Source: Vibrio pectenicida (GTDB lineage: Bacteria > Pseudomonadota > Gammaproteobacteria > Enterobacterales > Vibrionaceae). From it: 64,000 nucleotides of DNA. Within the stretch, counting starts at the first letter, position 1. Each line of letters opens with the position of its first letter. Below, piece after piece: positions 50,718 through 60,566 of this stretch. The position numbers and the translations under genes are program-made. Location of the stretch: positions 620,001 through 684,000 of the forward strand of contig AP024889.1 of assembly GCA_024347015.1 (NCBI GenBank), read 5' to 3'. A model generated the notes under the pieces. That model had not been told where the DNA came from. It saw only the letters and a program-made list of their open reading frames with translations, and searched no databases.

Positions 50718-50899
50718 GGCGATTAATTTGAGTACAAGAGAAAGGAGCTATGTTATCCCAAGTAAAATAAATTTATTAGGGTAAAGGTAGGTGGTGGCCT
50801 TTTCCTCAAAAGAAAAAACGAAAAGACGTGTTAAATCTTAATGCAAATACTTATATTATAAGTTCAGCACGCCTTGGTTTACCTGGAGTTTGGCGAAAC

Positions 50900-51205
50900 T
50901 TAAGCTGCGTCGTCCTGAGTTGGCGTCTCTTTTACCTCTTCAATTGGTTCGACTGCTTTTTTCTTTGCAACTGGTTTGCGCTTTGCTCCTAGAGCGAATA
51001 GTAGCTCTTCCTTATTTTGTGCCAAGAACATAGCTAAATCTTCTTGTTTAGCTTCATCTTCTAGTAGTTCACTTTTACCCAATAGCTCAAACAGTTCATC
51101 AGCCATATCGAGCATTTTGTCATAGGCATCAGCTTCCACTTTAGAGGTAAAAGTCATTTTTTCTTCTCCGTTACGTTCTACCACGTACTTGACGATTACA
51201 GCCAT
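50900..51205 (-). CDS. yebG: YebG-family SOS-induced protein
   Basis: A 101-aa protein starting MAVIVKYVVERNGEEKMTFTSK, the YebG signature, followed by a helical acidic part and a basic AKRKPVAKKKA tail. YebG is a small SOS protein of unknown mechanism. A good LexA box lies in the upstream region. Confidence 0.9.
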   Translation of the reverse strand: MAVIVKYVVERNGEEKMTFTSKVEADAYDKMLDMADELFELLGKSELLEDEAKQEDLAMFLAQNKEELLFALGAKRKPVAKKKAVEPIEEVKETPTQDDAA

Positions 51206-51242
51206 GGTTGGTCCTCTAGCTCAAAAAATTAATTGGATTATT

Positions 51243-51262
51243 TACTGTCTGTTTATACAGTT
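51243..51262 (-). promoter_or_regulatory. yebG: LexA (SOS) box upstream of yebG
   Basis: TACTGT-N8-ACAGTT around CTGT (51245-51248) and ACAG (51257-51260) matches the LexA consensus CTGT-N8-ACAG exactly in its core, about 40 bp before the yebG start on the minus strand. Confidence 0.82.
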
Positions 51263-51307
51263 TTTGTGGTGTTAAGTCCAGAATCGTTATGGTGATATCG
51301 AGTAAAC

Positions 51308-52204
51308 CTAGGCATTTTTTTGCCATAAATGACAAAAATTAATGAAAGATTGTAGTAGGGGACTCTGATATTTTTCTTTATGTACCAACAACCAAAAACG
51401 CCTTTTCATATCAAGAGGTAGTTTTAATTCAACGACTCGACCATCGTGTATGGCAGGTCCTGCAGAAAGTCGAGATAAACAGCTCAGGCCCAGCCCCGCA
51501 GAGACACTATTTATTAGTGCTTCCGTCGTGTTAAGTTGAAAGCCTTCCTGCCATTGTTCAAGTCTAGGTGCTATAGCTCGAAGAAAAAACTCTCGTGAGC
51601 CAGAGCCTGGTTCACGTAGTACCCACTCGCTTTGTTCTAGATCACCTAAAGAGATTTGTTCTTTATTTACTAGGCTAGAGCTAGGGGCACAAATGACACA
51701 CATTTCATCTTCGCTAAATGGGTTAGAAATAAGTTGAGGATGAAGTGTTTTTCCTTCGATCAGAGCAAGATCGAGCTCATAGTCAACCAGTTTTTCACAA
51801 ATCAATGTGGAATTGGAAATAAATAAACTTTGAGATTTATGCCCGGTGTGTTGGCGAAAATCACGCAATAAATAGGGTGCAATTTGATTACCAACCGTAT
51901 CACTTGCTCCTATTCTCAATTGGCCAGTTAATGTTTTATCACCGTCGAAGAGTTGTCTGATATCTTGGGCTCGAAGTAATAACTCGTCAGCTAAAGGTAA
52001 TAATTTTTGTCCTTCTTGGTTAAGGATTAATCGATTGTTGACTCGATCAAACAGAGAGTATCCAATCTGTTTTTCTAGCTCTGATAGAGCCATACTCACG
52101 GCGGCCTTTGACAAAAATAATGCATCAGATGCAGCTGTTAGGGTATCGTGCTGAGTTATTGAGATAAATACTTTCAGCTGTTTGAGAGAAATGTTAGCGG
52201 CCAT
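51308..52204 (-). CDS. LysR-family regulator (YeiE/CysL-like)
   Basis: A 298-aa LysR regulator with winged HTH (about 5-64; LTAASDALFLSKAAVSMALSE) and a co-inducer domain. It resembles the YeiE/CysL branch, associated with sulfur or anion metabolism. It is divergent from a TDT-type carrier, its probable target, across 107 bp holding TTTGTT/AACAAA half-dyads. Confidence 0.87.
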   Translation of the reverse strand: MAANISLKQLKVFISITQHDTLTAASDALFLSKAAVSMALSELEKQIGYSLFDRVNNRLILNQEGQKLLPLADELLLRAQDIRQLFDGDKTLTGQLRIGASDTVGNQIAPYLLRDFRQHTGHKSQSLFISNSTLICEKLVDYELDLALIEGKTLHPQLISNPFSEDEMCVICAPSSSLVNKEQISLGDLEQSEWVLREPGSGSREFFLRAIAPRLEQWQEGFQLNTTEALINSVSAGLGLSCLSRLSAGPAIHDGRVVELKLPLDMKRRFWLLVHKEKYQSPLLQSFINFCHLWQKNA

Positions 52205-52311
52205 AATTTTTTGTTAAACTATTCTGAACGTTTGTTTTAAATAATTAGATATATCCGAACAAATATCAAGCGTATTATTATCGTTGAGGAACAGAGAAAG
52301 ATTGTGAGGCG

Positions 52312-53283
52312 ATGATGATTAAAGCAACAAAAGCAAAAGTGATGGGAGCCCCTACACCAATGGCGGGATTAGCCTTAGGGATTGCCAGTTTAGGATGGTG
52401 CTGGGAGAACTTTGCTCCTTTGCATGGTTTTGGTCAACTATTTGGATCCGCTATTGCGAGTATATTATTGGTAATTCTAGCGGTGAAATTTCTTTTCCAC
52501 GGTCATTTACTTCGTCAAGATCTCGCTCACCCTGTCGTTGGAAGTGTGGTGCCTACTTTTGCTATGGCTACTATGGTGGTGTCCAATTCTCTTGGTCATT
52601 TTTACCCCATGTTTGGTGATATGATCTGGCTTGCAGCTGTAGGCTTACACATTGTTTTCCTCGTCAGTTTTGTGTACCACAGAGCAAAAGAGTTTGAATT
52701 GCATCATATGGTCCCTAGCTGGTTTGTTCCTCCGGTGGGTATTATCGTTGCCGATGTTTCTTTCTCAGGTAACCCAGATTTATTGGTTATTGCTAGTGGT
52801 ACTCTAATCTTTGGTATGCTGGTTTATGCTGTCATGTTACCTATGATGATTTACCGTTTTATGTTCACTCATGAAGTGCCAGATGCAGCGAAGCCTACAC
52901 TAGCAATTATGGCAGCACCTGCCAGCCTATCTCTAGCCGGATACTTGACTGTCGTCGCTCAACCATCCCCTGTGATTGTCGGATTATTGTTTGGTATCGG
53001 TGTTTTAATGACAGCTATTATTTATCTCGCTTTCTTTAGATTATTAAGATTACCATTTAGCCCAGGTTATGCTGCTTTTACTTTTCCAATGGCCATTGGT
53101 GCCACCGCTTTATTTAAACTTGCGAGCTGGATGCAAGTATCAGGGGTGGATAGCCAATATATACAGCAGGTGCATACTCTGGCTGAGGTTGAATTAATTA
53201 TCGCTACTGCGGTTATTTCTTATGTAGCATTAAGATATTTTAACTTCTATCAACCCCATAAAGTGATAGTGCGTAATTCTTAG
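52312..53283 (+). CDS. TDT/TehA/SLAC1-family membrane carrier
   Basis: A 323-aa protein with about ten hydrophobic segments, of the tellurite-resistance/dicarboxylate transporter group (PMAGLALGIASLGWCWENF, VPPVGIIVADVSFSG, FTFPMAIGATALFKLA). Family members pass dicarboxylates, sulfite or chloride. The substrate is unknown; the YeiE/CysL-like regulator next to it hints at sulfite or another anion, which is inference. Confidence 0.85.
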   Translation: MMIKATKAKVMGAPTPMAGLALGIASLGWCWENFAPLHGFGQLFGSAIASILLVILAVKFLFHGHLLRQDLAHPVVGSVVPTFAMATMVVSNSLGHFYPMFGDMIWLAAVGLHIVFLVSFVYHRAKEFELHHMVPSWFVPPVGIIVADVSFSGNPDLLVIASGTLIFGMLVYAVMLPMMIYRFMFTHEVPDAAKPTLAIMAAPASLSLAGYLTVVAQPSPVIVGLLFGIGVLMTAIIYLAFFRLLRLPFSPGYAAFTFPMAIGATALFKLASWMQVSGVDSQYIQQVHTLAEVELIIATAVISYVALRYFNFYQPHKVIVRNS

Positions 53284-53377
53284 CTTTTTGAAGCATTGAT
53301 CGAAGCTTAATACTCAAGAAACGAATACATTTATGCTAGTCTGGACGCAATAGCGGCAATGATAGTGTGAGTGTATT

Positions 53378-56300
53378 TTGTTTACTGTCTACCATTCCAA
53401 CCAAGTCGACGTTTTAAAATCCTTACTGGTCGAGTTGATTCGGCTTAACCCTTTAGATAATCCTTTTGATCAGGAACAGATTTTGGTCCAGAGCCCAGGT
53501 ATGTCCCAGTGGCTCAAAATCGAGTTAGCCAAAGAATTTGGTGTGGCAGCAAATATTACCTTTCCGCTACCTGCGACGTTTATTTGGAATATGTTTACAC
53601 AAGTTCTTGCTGATGTGCCGCAGCGAAGTGCGTTTAACAAAGATGCGATGACTTGGAAATTGATGCAAATTCTACCAAGTTTGTTGGAAAAAGAGGAATT
53701 TTCTGCGTTAAAGCATTATCTGCAAAATGATCAAGATCAGAGCAAGTTATATCAACTAGCTGAAAAAATCGCCGACATATTTGATGGTTACCTCGTTTAT
53801 CGACCTGAATGGATTGCCCGTTGGGAAACAGATCAAGAAGTAACTGAAATACAAGGTGAGCATAACTGGCAGCCTATGTTGTGGCGAGCACTATACGATC
53901 ATACGCTTTACCTTGCTCAATCCCCTTACCATAGAGCTAATCTTTACCAAAATTTTATTGATAGGCTAGCCAATGATTCTGATCGTTGTGAACAATGGCC
54001 TAAACGCCTTTTTGTCTTTGGTATCACGTCTTTGCCCCCACGTTATATTGATGCGCTCAAAGCTATTGGTGAACATATTGATGTTCATTTAATGTTTACT
54101 AATCCTTGTCGCTATTATTGGGGTGAGGTGCGAGATCGTAAATACCTTGCGCGTCTTGCTGCTCGGCATCGCCAGCATTTGGTGTGGAAAGACGATCATT
54201 CTGAACGAGAAGGTGAATCGTGTCAGTTGAAAGGGGATATTGAACAGAATTTGGATGATGGGTTGCATACCCATGCTGTTGGAAATAGTTTACTTGCTTC
54301 CATGGGAAAGCTAGGCAGAGATAATATGTTTTTGCTGTCACAAATAGACTCACATGAAATTGAAGCTTTTGTTGCTATCGATAGAGACTCTTTATTACAT
54401 CATTTGCAGGCCGATATTCTTAATCTCGAAGAGCAGCAGAATGATAAAATTATTGATTCAAGCCTGCATAAATATGCAATTGAACCTCAAGATCTTTCTA
54501 TTAGTCTGCATGTTTGCCATAGCGCGATGCGGGAAGTTGAGGTTCTACATGATCAGTTATTGGCGATGTTTGATCTAGAATCGAGTCTAAAACCACGTGA
54601 TATCATTGTTATGGTGGCGGATATCAATGCCTATAGCCCCGCCATTCAAGCGGTATTTGGTAATGCACCTGGCGAGCGTTTCATTCCTTATTCTATTTCG
54701 GATCGAACCGCTGATCAGGAAAGCCCTATTTTGCATTCGTTTATGCAGATTGTGAACTTACCCAATACCCGCTGTCTTGCTTCAGAGTTGCTCGAACTAT
54801 TGGAAACACCTTCTATCTTATCTCGGTTTGGATTGAGTGAAGAAGAGTTTTTTCAAGCAAAGCTTTGGGTTGAGGAGTCTGGTATTCGATGGGGTCTTAG
54901 CCTTCATAGCGGAGAAGAATTTGATTTACCTGAAACGAGACAGAACACATGGCAATTTGGTATCCAGCGTATGTTGCTTGGCTATGCAATGCCTGATTCA
55001 GCCGGACTACTAGAAACAGAGAATGGTCTACTTTCACCGTATAATCAGGTTCAAGGAATAGGTGCTGACTTGGCAGGAAAATTAGCCCACTTTATTGAAA
55101 CGGTTAGTGACTATCGCACCAAGTTGGCTTTAACTCAGCCAATTGAAAACTGGCGTGAAATATTGACCTTGGCTTTAGATGACTTTTTTAAGGTTGATTT
55201 AGAAGGTGAAGCGGTACTTAAATCAATTCGCGATACATTATCTGGATTGAATGAGCAAATTAAAGAGGCAGCATATCAACAAGAATTGACGCCCAATATT
55301 GTCTCTCAATACCTTAAAAGTAAACTTTCTACAACACGAGTGAGCCAGCGTTTTCTTGCCGGTCAGGTTAATTTTTGTACATTAATGCCGATGCGTTCGA
55401 TTCCGTTTCGCACTGTATGCCTGCTGGGTATGAATGATGGCGTCTATCCGCGTAGTGTACCAGCAGAAGGTTTTGACCTTATGAATGGTAGAGCTAGGCC
55501 CGGTGATCGTTCACGTCGTGATGATGATCGTTATCTTTTTCTAGAAGCTTTATTATCTGCTCAGCATAAGCTCTATATCAGTTATATTGGCCGCTCGATT
55601 CAAGATAACACTGAGCGAGTGCCTTCAGTCTTGGTTTCTGAATTGATGGAATATTGTCAGCAAAACTACTGTTTGAAAGACGATGAAATGCTAAGTGTTG
55701 ATCAATCTGGAAAGCGTTTACTGGCAGCAATTCGTTGTTTACATCCTATGGTTCCCTTTAGCCCTAGTGCTTTTTCTGCGCACAATACTAGCTATGCCAA
55801 AGAATGGTTACCTGCTGCTAACCGCCAAGGTCTAGTTGGTGGGCAGTTCAACTGTCAGTTAAGTGATTACTTGCTTGATGCTGTTTTCCCCCAGGAGCTG
55901 GATTTAGTGGAACTACAGCGCTTTTGGCGAATGCCGGTTCAATACTTTTTTAACCGTCGTTTAAAAGTGGTGTTTGAACCGCCGTTACCTGTCATTGAAG
56001 ATGATGAGCCTTTTGTATTAAATGGGCTGGAAAGCTATCAAATGCGAGATAATTTACTTGAAGTGTTGCTTGAAGCTCAGCTCAAAGGCAGTGCAGAGCA
56101 GCAAGTCATTATTGAAGAATTTATTGCTCAGCAGCGGGCTCAGGGGAAGTTACCTGTTGGGGCTTTTGGTGATATTGAGTTTGAAACGAATCGTGTTCAA
56201 ACACAGGAGTTAGTTGAAAAACTGATCTGGCTTTGCAGCTGTGAAGCACAAGACCGAGAAGTTAAACTATCTTTTGATACTTTGGGTGAGGGCAAGCCGA

Positions 56301-56848
56301 TTGAATTAATAGGATGGCTGACTCAGAATTACCGCTCAGGCTCAGTACGTTTTCGTAGTGGGCGAATAAGGGCTCAAGACTATTTATCGACTTGGATTGA
56401 TCATCTGGCAATGAATGCAATGGGGCATAACCAGTGCACCCATATGGTGGGGTACGATCGTAAAGAAGGAATTGTACACCTGACTTTTCCTGCAATAATA
56501 GATGCGAGTAGTGCTAAGTCTAATCTTGGTGAGTTGATTCGCCTCTATTATCAAGGTATGACGACTCCTTTAGCTTATTTCCCATCAACTGCTTTAGCGT
56601 GTGTTGAAGCTGGATTCAGTCGAGGAAGTTGGTCTGAAGACGAAGAAAAATCTTTGAAGAAAATGGCTGAGATATTTAACGATGGTTACCAAATTAATGG
56701 GAAAAAAAAGCTAGGCGAAGGTTCCAATACATATATTTCCAGAATTTGGCCAAAGTGGAGTGATGAACTTGCACTACAAGTAAGAGATTTAGCTACTTTG
56801 GTTATGCAAGCCCCAAGGTTAGCAGCGCAAGATAATTGTGGTGAATAA
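53378..56848 (+). CDS. recC: Exonuclease V subunit RecC
   Basis: A 1156-aa RecC, the chi-recognition subunit of RecBCD, beginning FTVYHSNQVDVLKSLL with LVQSPGMSQWLKIELAKEFG, NITFPLPATFIWNMF and, in the centre, CTLMPMRSIPFRTVCLLGMNDGVYPR. The initiation codon appears to be TTG at 53378, giving the same N-terminus as the E. coli protein. The next gene is recB. Confidence 0.95.
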   Translation: MFTVYHSNQVDVLKSLLVELIRLNPLDNPFDQEQILVQSPGMSQWLKIELAKEFGVAANITFPLPATFIWNMFTQVLADVPQRSAFNKDAMTWKLMQILPSLLEKEEFSALKHYLQNDQDQSKLYQLAEKIADIFDGYLVYRPEWIARWETDQEVTEIQGEHNWQPMLWRALYDHTLYLAQSPYHRANLYQNFIDRLANDSDRCEQWPKRLFVFGITSLPPRYIDALKAIGEHIDVHLMFTNPCRYYWGEVRDRKYLARLAARHRQHLVWKDDHSEREGESCQLKGDIEQNLDDGLHTHAVGNSLLASMGKLGRDNMFLLSQIDSHEIEAFVAIDRDSLLHHLQADILNLEEQQNDKIIDSSLHKYAIEPQDLSISLHVCHSAMREVEVLHDQLLAMFDLESSLKPRDIIVMVADINAYSPAIQAVFGNAPGERFIPYSISDRTADQESPILHSFMQIVNLPNTRCLASELLELLETPSILSRFGLSEEEFFQAKLWVEESGIRWGLSLHSGEEFDLPETRQNTWQFGIQRMLLGYAMPDSAGLLETENGLLSPYNQVQGIGADLAGKLAHFIETVSDYRTKLALTQPIENWREILTLALDDFFKVDLEGEAVLKSIRDTLSGLNEQIKEAAYQQELTPNIVSQYLKSKLSTTRVSQRFLAGQVNFCTLMPMRSIPFRTVCLLGMNDGVYPRSVPAEGFDLMNGRARPGDRSRRDDDRYLFLEALLSAQHKLYISYIGRSIQDNTERVPSVLVSELMEYCQQNYCLKDDEMLSVDQSGKRLLAAIRCLHPMVPFSPSAFSAHNTSYAKEWLPAANRQGLVGGQFNCQLSDYLLDAVFPQELDLVELQRFWRMPVQYFFNRRLKVVFEPPLPVIEDDEPFVLNGLESYQMRDNLLEVLLEAQLKGSAEQQVIIEEFIAQQRAQGKLPVGAFGDIEFETNRVQTQELVEKLIWLCSCEAQDREVKLSFDTLGEGKPIELIGWLTQNYRSGSVRFRSGRIRAQDYLSTWIDHLAMNAMGHNQCTHMVGYDRKEGIVHLTFPAIIDASSAKSNLGELIRLYYQGMTTPLAYFPSTALACVEAGFSRGSWSEDEEKSLKKMAEIFNDGYQINGKKKLGEGSNTYISRIWPKWSDELALQVRDLATLVMQAPRLAAQDNCGE

Positions 56849-56917
56849 CCTCGTTATGTTATGAGCGAATTTGTTGTTATTTAATATCGTTTAATTTACA
56901 TGTCTTTATTGGAATAA

Positions 56918-59900
56918 ATGAAGGGTTGGAAAACTGTGACATCTGCTTCAATGGCTATATCGCTCAATACCATGACTTTCCCATTGCATGGCGCTCGTTT
57001 AATCGAGGCCTCTGCAGGAACTGGTAAAACCTTCACCATTGCAGGATTATACCTAAGATTATTACTTGGCCACGGCAGTGCAAAGGCAAAGCACCAGCAG
57101 CCACTGACAGTAGATCAGATATTAGTGGTAACCTTTACCGAAGCCGCTACTGCTGAGCTGCGAGATCGCATTCGAGCGCGTATTCACGATGCGAGAATTG
57201 CATTTTCTCGTGGCAACAGTACCGATCCCGTTATTGAGCCACTATTACATCAGATTGATGATCATCACCAAGCTGCCGAGATTCTTTTACAGGCAGAAAG
57301 GCAGATGGATGAAGCGGCGGTTTATACGATTCATGGTTTTTGCCAGCGTATGCTCACTCAAAATGCATTTGAATCTGGTAGCCGTTTTGATAACGAATTT
57401 ATTACCGATGAAAGCCGCCTTAAAGCTCAAGTAGTGGCCGATTATTGGCGACGTAATTTTTATCCATTACCACTTAATTTAGCGGGCGAAGTTCGCCGTA
57501 TTTGGCACTCTCCTGCTGAGCTGCTAAGAAAAATAAGCCCTTATTTGACTGGTTCGCCGCTGCGAACCTCAGTGCCGGCGATGCAAGGAAGCTTAGCTGA
57601 ACTTCACACTGAAAATCTTAACAAAATTGATCAGCTAAAAGCGCTTTGGCGCTCAAGCCAACAGGATTATCTCGCCTTAATTAGTGGCTCAGATGTTAAT
57701 AAGCGCAGCTACAACAAAAAGTCTTTACCTAACTGGCTTGAAGTTGTTGATTTCTGGGCATCGACAGAAACGACAGGCTATGACTACCCAGATAAGTTGG
57801 AAAAGTTCGCCCAGAGTGTGCTCGATGAGAAAACACCTAAAGGCGATGGACCGAACCACCCGGTATTTGCTGCAATCGATGAGTTTATTCTAAACCCTAT
57901 TAGCTTAGAAGCTCCTATACTGGCACACGCGATAGAAAAGTGCCGAGAAATGTTATCTAAAGCTAAGCAACAGAAACAATGGCTATCGTTTGATGATCTA
58001 CTCACCCAGCTTTCGGCTGCTATAGATGATGACGTTACAGACCAACTTACTGAGCGCATACGTTCGCTATATCCGGTTGCGATGATCGATGAATTTCAAG
58101 ATACCGATCCACTTCAATACAGTATTTTTAGCCGTATCTACCTTAACTCACCACAGTGTGGTTTATTTATGATAGGCGATCCTAAGCAGGCCATTTATGG
58201 ATTTCGTGGTGCTGATATTTTTACTTACATCAAGGCTCGTAATCAGGTTTCTTCTCATTTTACGCTAGGGACTAATTGGCGATCGAGTGAAGATATGGTT
58301 TATGCGGTTAATCAGTTGTTTGATACACCAAAAAATCCATTTATATATGACGATGACATTCCCTTTTTGCCAGTAAAAGCTAGTCCAGACGCTAATAAAC
58401 GCCGCTGGCTTCGGCATGGCCAGCCTCAACCCGCTTTGACTTTCTGGCTACAAGAGACGGAGGATAAACCCGTCGCTAAAGGTGAATATCAATATGCAAT
58501 GGCACATGCATGTGCACAAGAAGTTCATGATATTTTATTGGCAGCGCAGCAAGACAATGCGGTGTTTGATGATGGGAAATCTCGACATAGCATCCAAGCT
58601 GGAGACATTGCCGTATTAGTACGAACTGGCAGTGAAGGCCATATTATCAAGCAAGCTTTGGCAACTAAGGGCGTTGCTAGTGTCTATCTTTCTAACCGTG
58701 ATAATGTTTTTACCTCAGTGATAGCAGAAGATATACAACGCTTGCTTCAAGCTGTGTTGACACCAGAAAATGAGCGAGCGCTTAGAGCGAGTATCGCTTC
58801 TGAAATATTTGCCTTGAATGCAGCTTCATTAGACAAGCTCAATAATGATGAAATTGAGTGGGAAAATATCATCAATGAGTTTAAACAATACCGACGTTTG
58901 TGGATGCAGCGTGGTGTTTTGCCCATGTTACGTAGCGTTATGAGTAAAAGGCACATTGCTGAACGTTTATTGGAAGAAGATAATGGTGAACGCTCGCTTA
59001 CGGATTTTATGCATATCGGGGAACTACTCCAACAAGCGAGTTTAGAACTAGATAGCGACCATGGTCTTTTACGTTGGTTAGCCCAATCAATAACAGATGC
59101 GCATACTGGGTTTGGTGGTAGCGAAGAACAGATTCAGCGCTTAGAGTCAGAACGAAACTTAGTGCAAATTGTCACTATCCACAAATCGAAGGGGCTAGAA
59201 TATGATCTGGTTTTTTTGCCATTTGTGTTGAATTATCGTCAAGCTAGCGAAGCAAAATACTACGATAGTCGATTGGATCAAACCATTCTCGATATTACTG
59301 CACAAGATATATCACTACAGCAGGCTGACAAAGAAAGATTAGCGGAAGATTTGCGCCTAATCTATGTTGCACTTACGCGAGCTATTTATGGATGTTTTAT
59401 TGGCATGGCACCGATTAGAAATGGTCGTTCTACTAAGGAGCCGACAGGGGTACATCATAGCGCAATGGGGTATTTGATCCAAAATGGCCAGCAAGGGGGC
59501 ATCACTGAATTGACAACAGCACTTGTGCAGCATGCTAATAAATTGCCCAGTGTACAGCTGATGTCATTGCCCGAAAGTAATGATGTAAAGCTTGTGATAT
59601 GCTCACCAGAGAATGTTCAATTAAGTGCTAGTGAGCTACAAACTGATATTGATCGCAACTGGCGTATCACTAGTTATTCAGGGTTAGTTAAGCAAGGTTC
59701 TAGTCATCATTTTGATGATGCTCTGACCGATATACTGATTTTAGATGTTGATTCCTCTGATGATCAACAAGGTGAAGAATTACTTGAGCCAGAAAAGAGT
59801 ATCTTCACTTTTCCTAAAGGAGCGAGGCCTGGTACTTTCCTCCACACTTTGTTTGAAGAAGTAGAGTTTACTAAGCCGGCCACAAGTCAATCCAATACAG

Positions 59901-60556
59901 AGATTATTGCTGATTTGATGGAGAGTGAACAGCTAGATTCTACCTGGCTGCCTGTATTACAGATTTTAGTCGATACAGTTTTAGATACCCCTCTAGATGG
60001 TAAACAACTCAAACTGAATCAAAAGCAAGCATCTCAACGTCTTGTTGAGATGGAGTTTTTGCTACCGATTGAAATACTTACCGCACCTGCATTAAACCGG
60101 GTTATTCAACGTCATGATCCTTTATCTGCTAAAGCTGGCGATCTAGGGTTTCATTCTGCACAAGGTATGCTAAAAGGGTTTATTGATTTGGTGTTTGAGC
60201 ATCAAGGCCAATATTTCATACTCGATTGGAAATCCAATTTCCTTGGCAATAACCTAAGTGATTATCATGGAGATGCTCTAAAGGACGCAATGGCTGAGCA
60301 TCGCTATGACCTGCAATACCAAATCTACGCTTTAGCATTACATCGTTTTTTACGTTCCCGTTTGCCTACCTATGATTACCACTCTCATTTTGGTGGTGTT
60401 TATTATTTATTTTTGCGCGGTATGGATGGGGAAAGTGAACACGGAATCTTTTATGCTCGACCGACATTGGAGCTTTTACAAGATTTAGATAGTTTGATAG
60501 AGGGGCGTCCCATAGAGCCAAAGCAAACCAGCTCAGGGCAGATTGAGTTAATATAG
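56918..60556 (+). CDS. recB: Exonuclease V subunit RecB
   Basis: A 1212-aa UvrD-like 3'-5' helicase with C-terminal nuclease. Walker A is ASAGTGKTFTI (about 33-43); other motifs are TFTEAATAELRDRI, MIDEFQDTDPLQY, IGDPKQAIYGFRGAD and IHKSKGLEYDLVFLP. The nuclease site shows KGFIDLVFEHQGQYFILDWKSN. The start is uncertain within about 12 codons (ATG 56918, or a GTG at 56936). Confidence 0.95.
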   Translation: MKGWKTVTSASMAISLNTMTFPLHGARLIEASAGTGKTFTIAGLYLRLLLGHGSAKAKHQQPLTVDQILVVTFTEAATAELRDRIRARIHDARIAFSRGNSTDPVIEPLLHQIDDHHQAAEILLQAERQMDEAAVYTIHGFCQRMLTQNAFESGSRFDNEFITDESRLKAQVVADYWRRNFYPLPLNLAGEVRRIWHSPAELLRKISPYLTGSPLRTSVPAMQGSLAELHTENLNKIDQLKALWRSSQQDYLALISGSDVNKRSYNKKSLPNWLEVVDFWASTETTGYDYPDKLEKFAQSVLDEKTPKGDGPNHPVFAAIDEFILNPISLEAPILAHAIEKCREMLSKAKQQKQWLSFDDLLTQLSAAIDDDVTDQLTERIRSLYPVAMIDEFQDTDPLQYSIFSRIYLNSPQCGLFMIGDPKQAIYGFRGADIFTYIKARNQVSSHFTLGTNWRSSEDMVYAVNQLFDTPKNPFIYDDDIPFLPVKASPDANKRRWLRHGQPQPALTFWLQETEDKPVAKGEYQYAMAHACAQEVHDILLAAQQDNAVFDDGKSRHSIQAGDIAVLVRTGSEGHIIKQALATKGVASVYLSNRDNVFTSVIAEDIQRLLQAVLTPENERALRASIASEIFALNAASLDKLNNDEIEWENIINEFKQYRRLWMQRGVLPMLRSVMSKRHIAERLLEEDNGERSLTDFMHIGELLQQASLELDSDHGLLRWLAQSITDAHTGFGGSEEQIQRLESERNLVQIVTIHKSKGLEYDLVFLPFVLNYRQASEAKYYDSRLDQTILDITAQDISLQQADKERLAEDLRLIYVALTRAIYGCFIGMAPIRNGRSTKEPTGVHHSAMGYLIQNGQQGGITELTTALVQHANKLPSVQLMSLPESNDVKLVICSPENVQLSASELQTDIDRNWRITSYSGLVKQGSSHHFDDALTDILILDVDSSDDQQGEELLEPEKSIFTFPKGARPGTFLHTLFEEVEFTKPATSQSNTEIIADLMESEQLDSTWLPVLQILVDTVLDTPLDGKQLKLNQKQASQRLVEMEFLLPIEILTAPALNRVIQRHDPLSAKAGDLGFHSAQGMLKGFIDLVFEHQGQYFILDWKSNFLGNNLSDYHGDALKDAMAEHRYDLQYQIYALALHRFLRSRLPTYDYHSHFGGVYYLFLRGMDGESEHGIFYARPTLELLQDLDSLIEGRPIEPKQTSSGQIELI

Positions 60557-60566
60557 GGTCCTAGTT

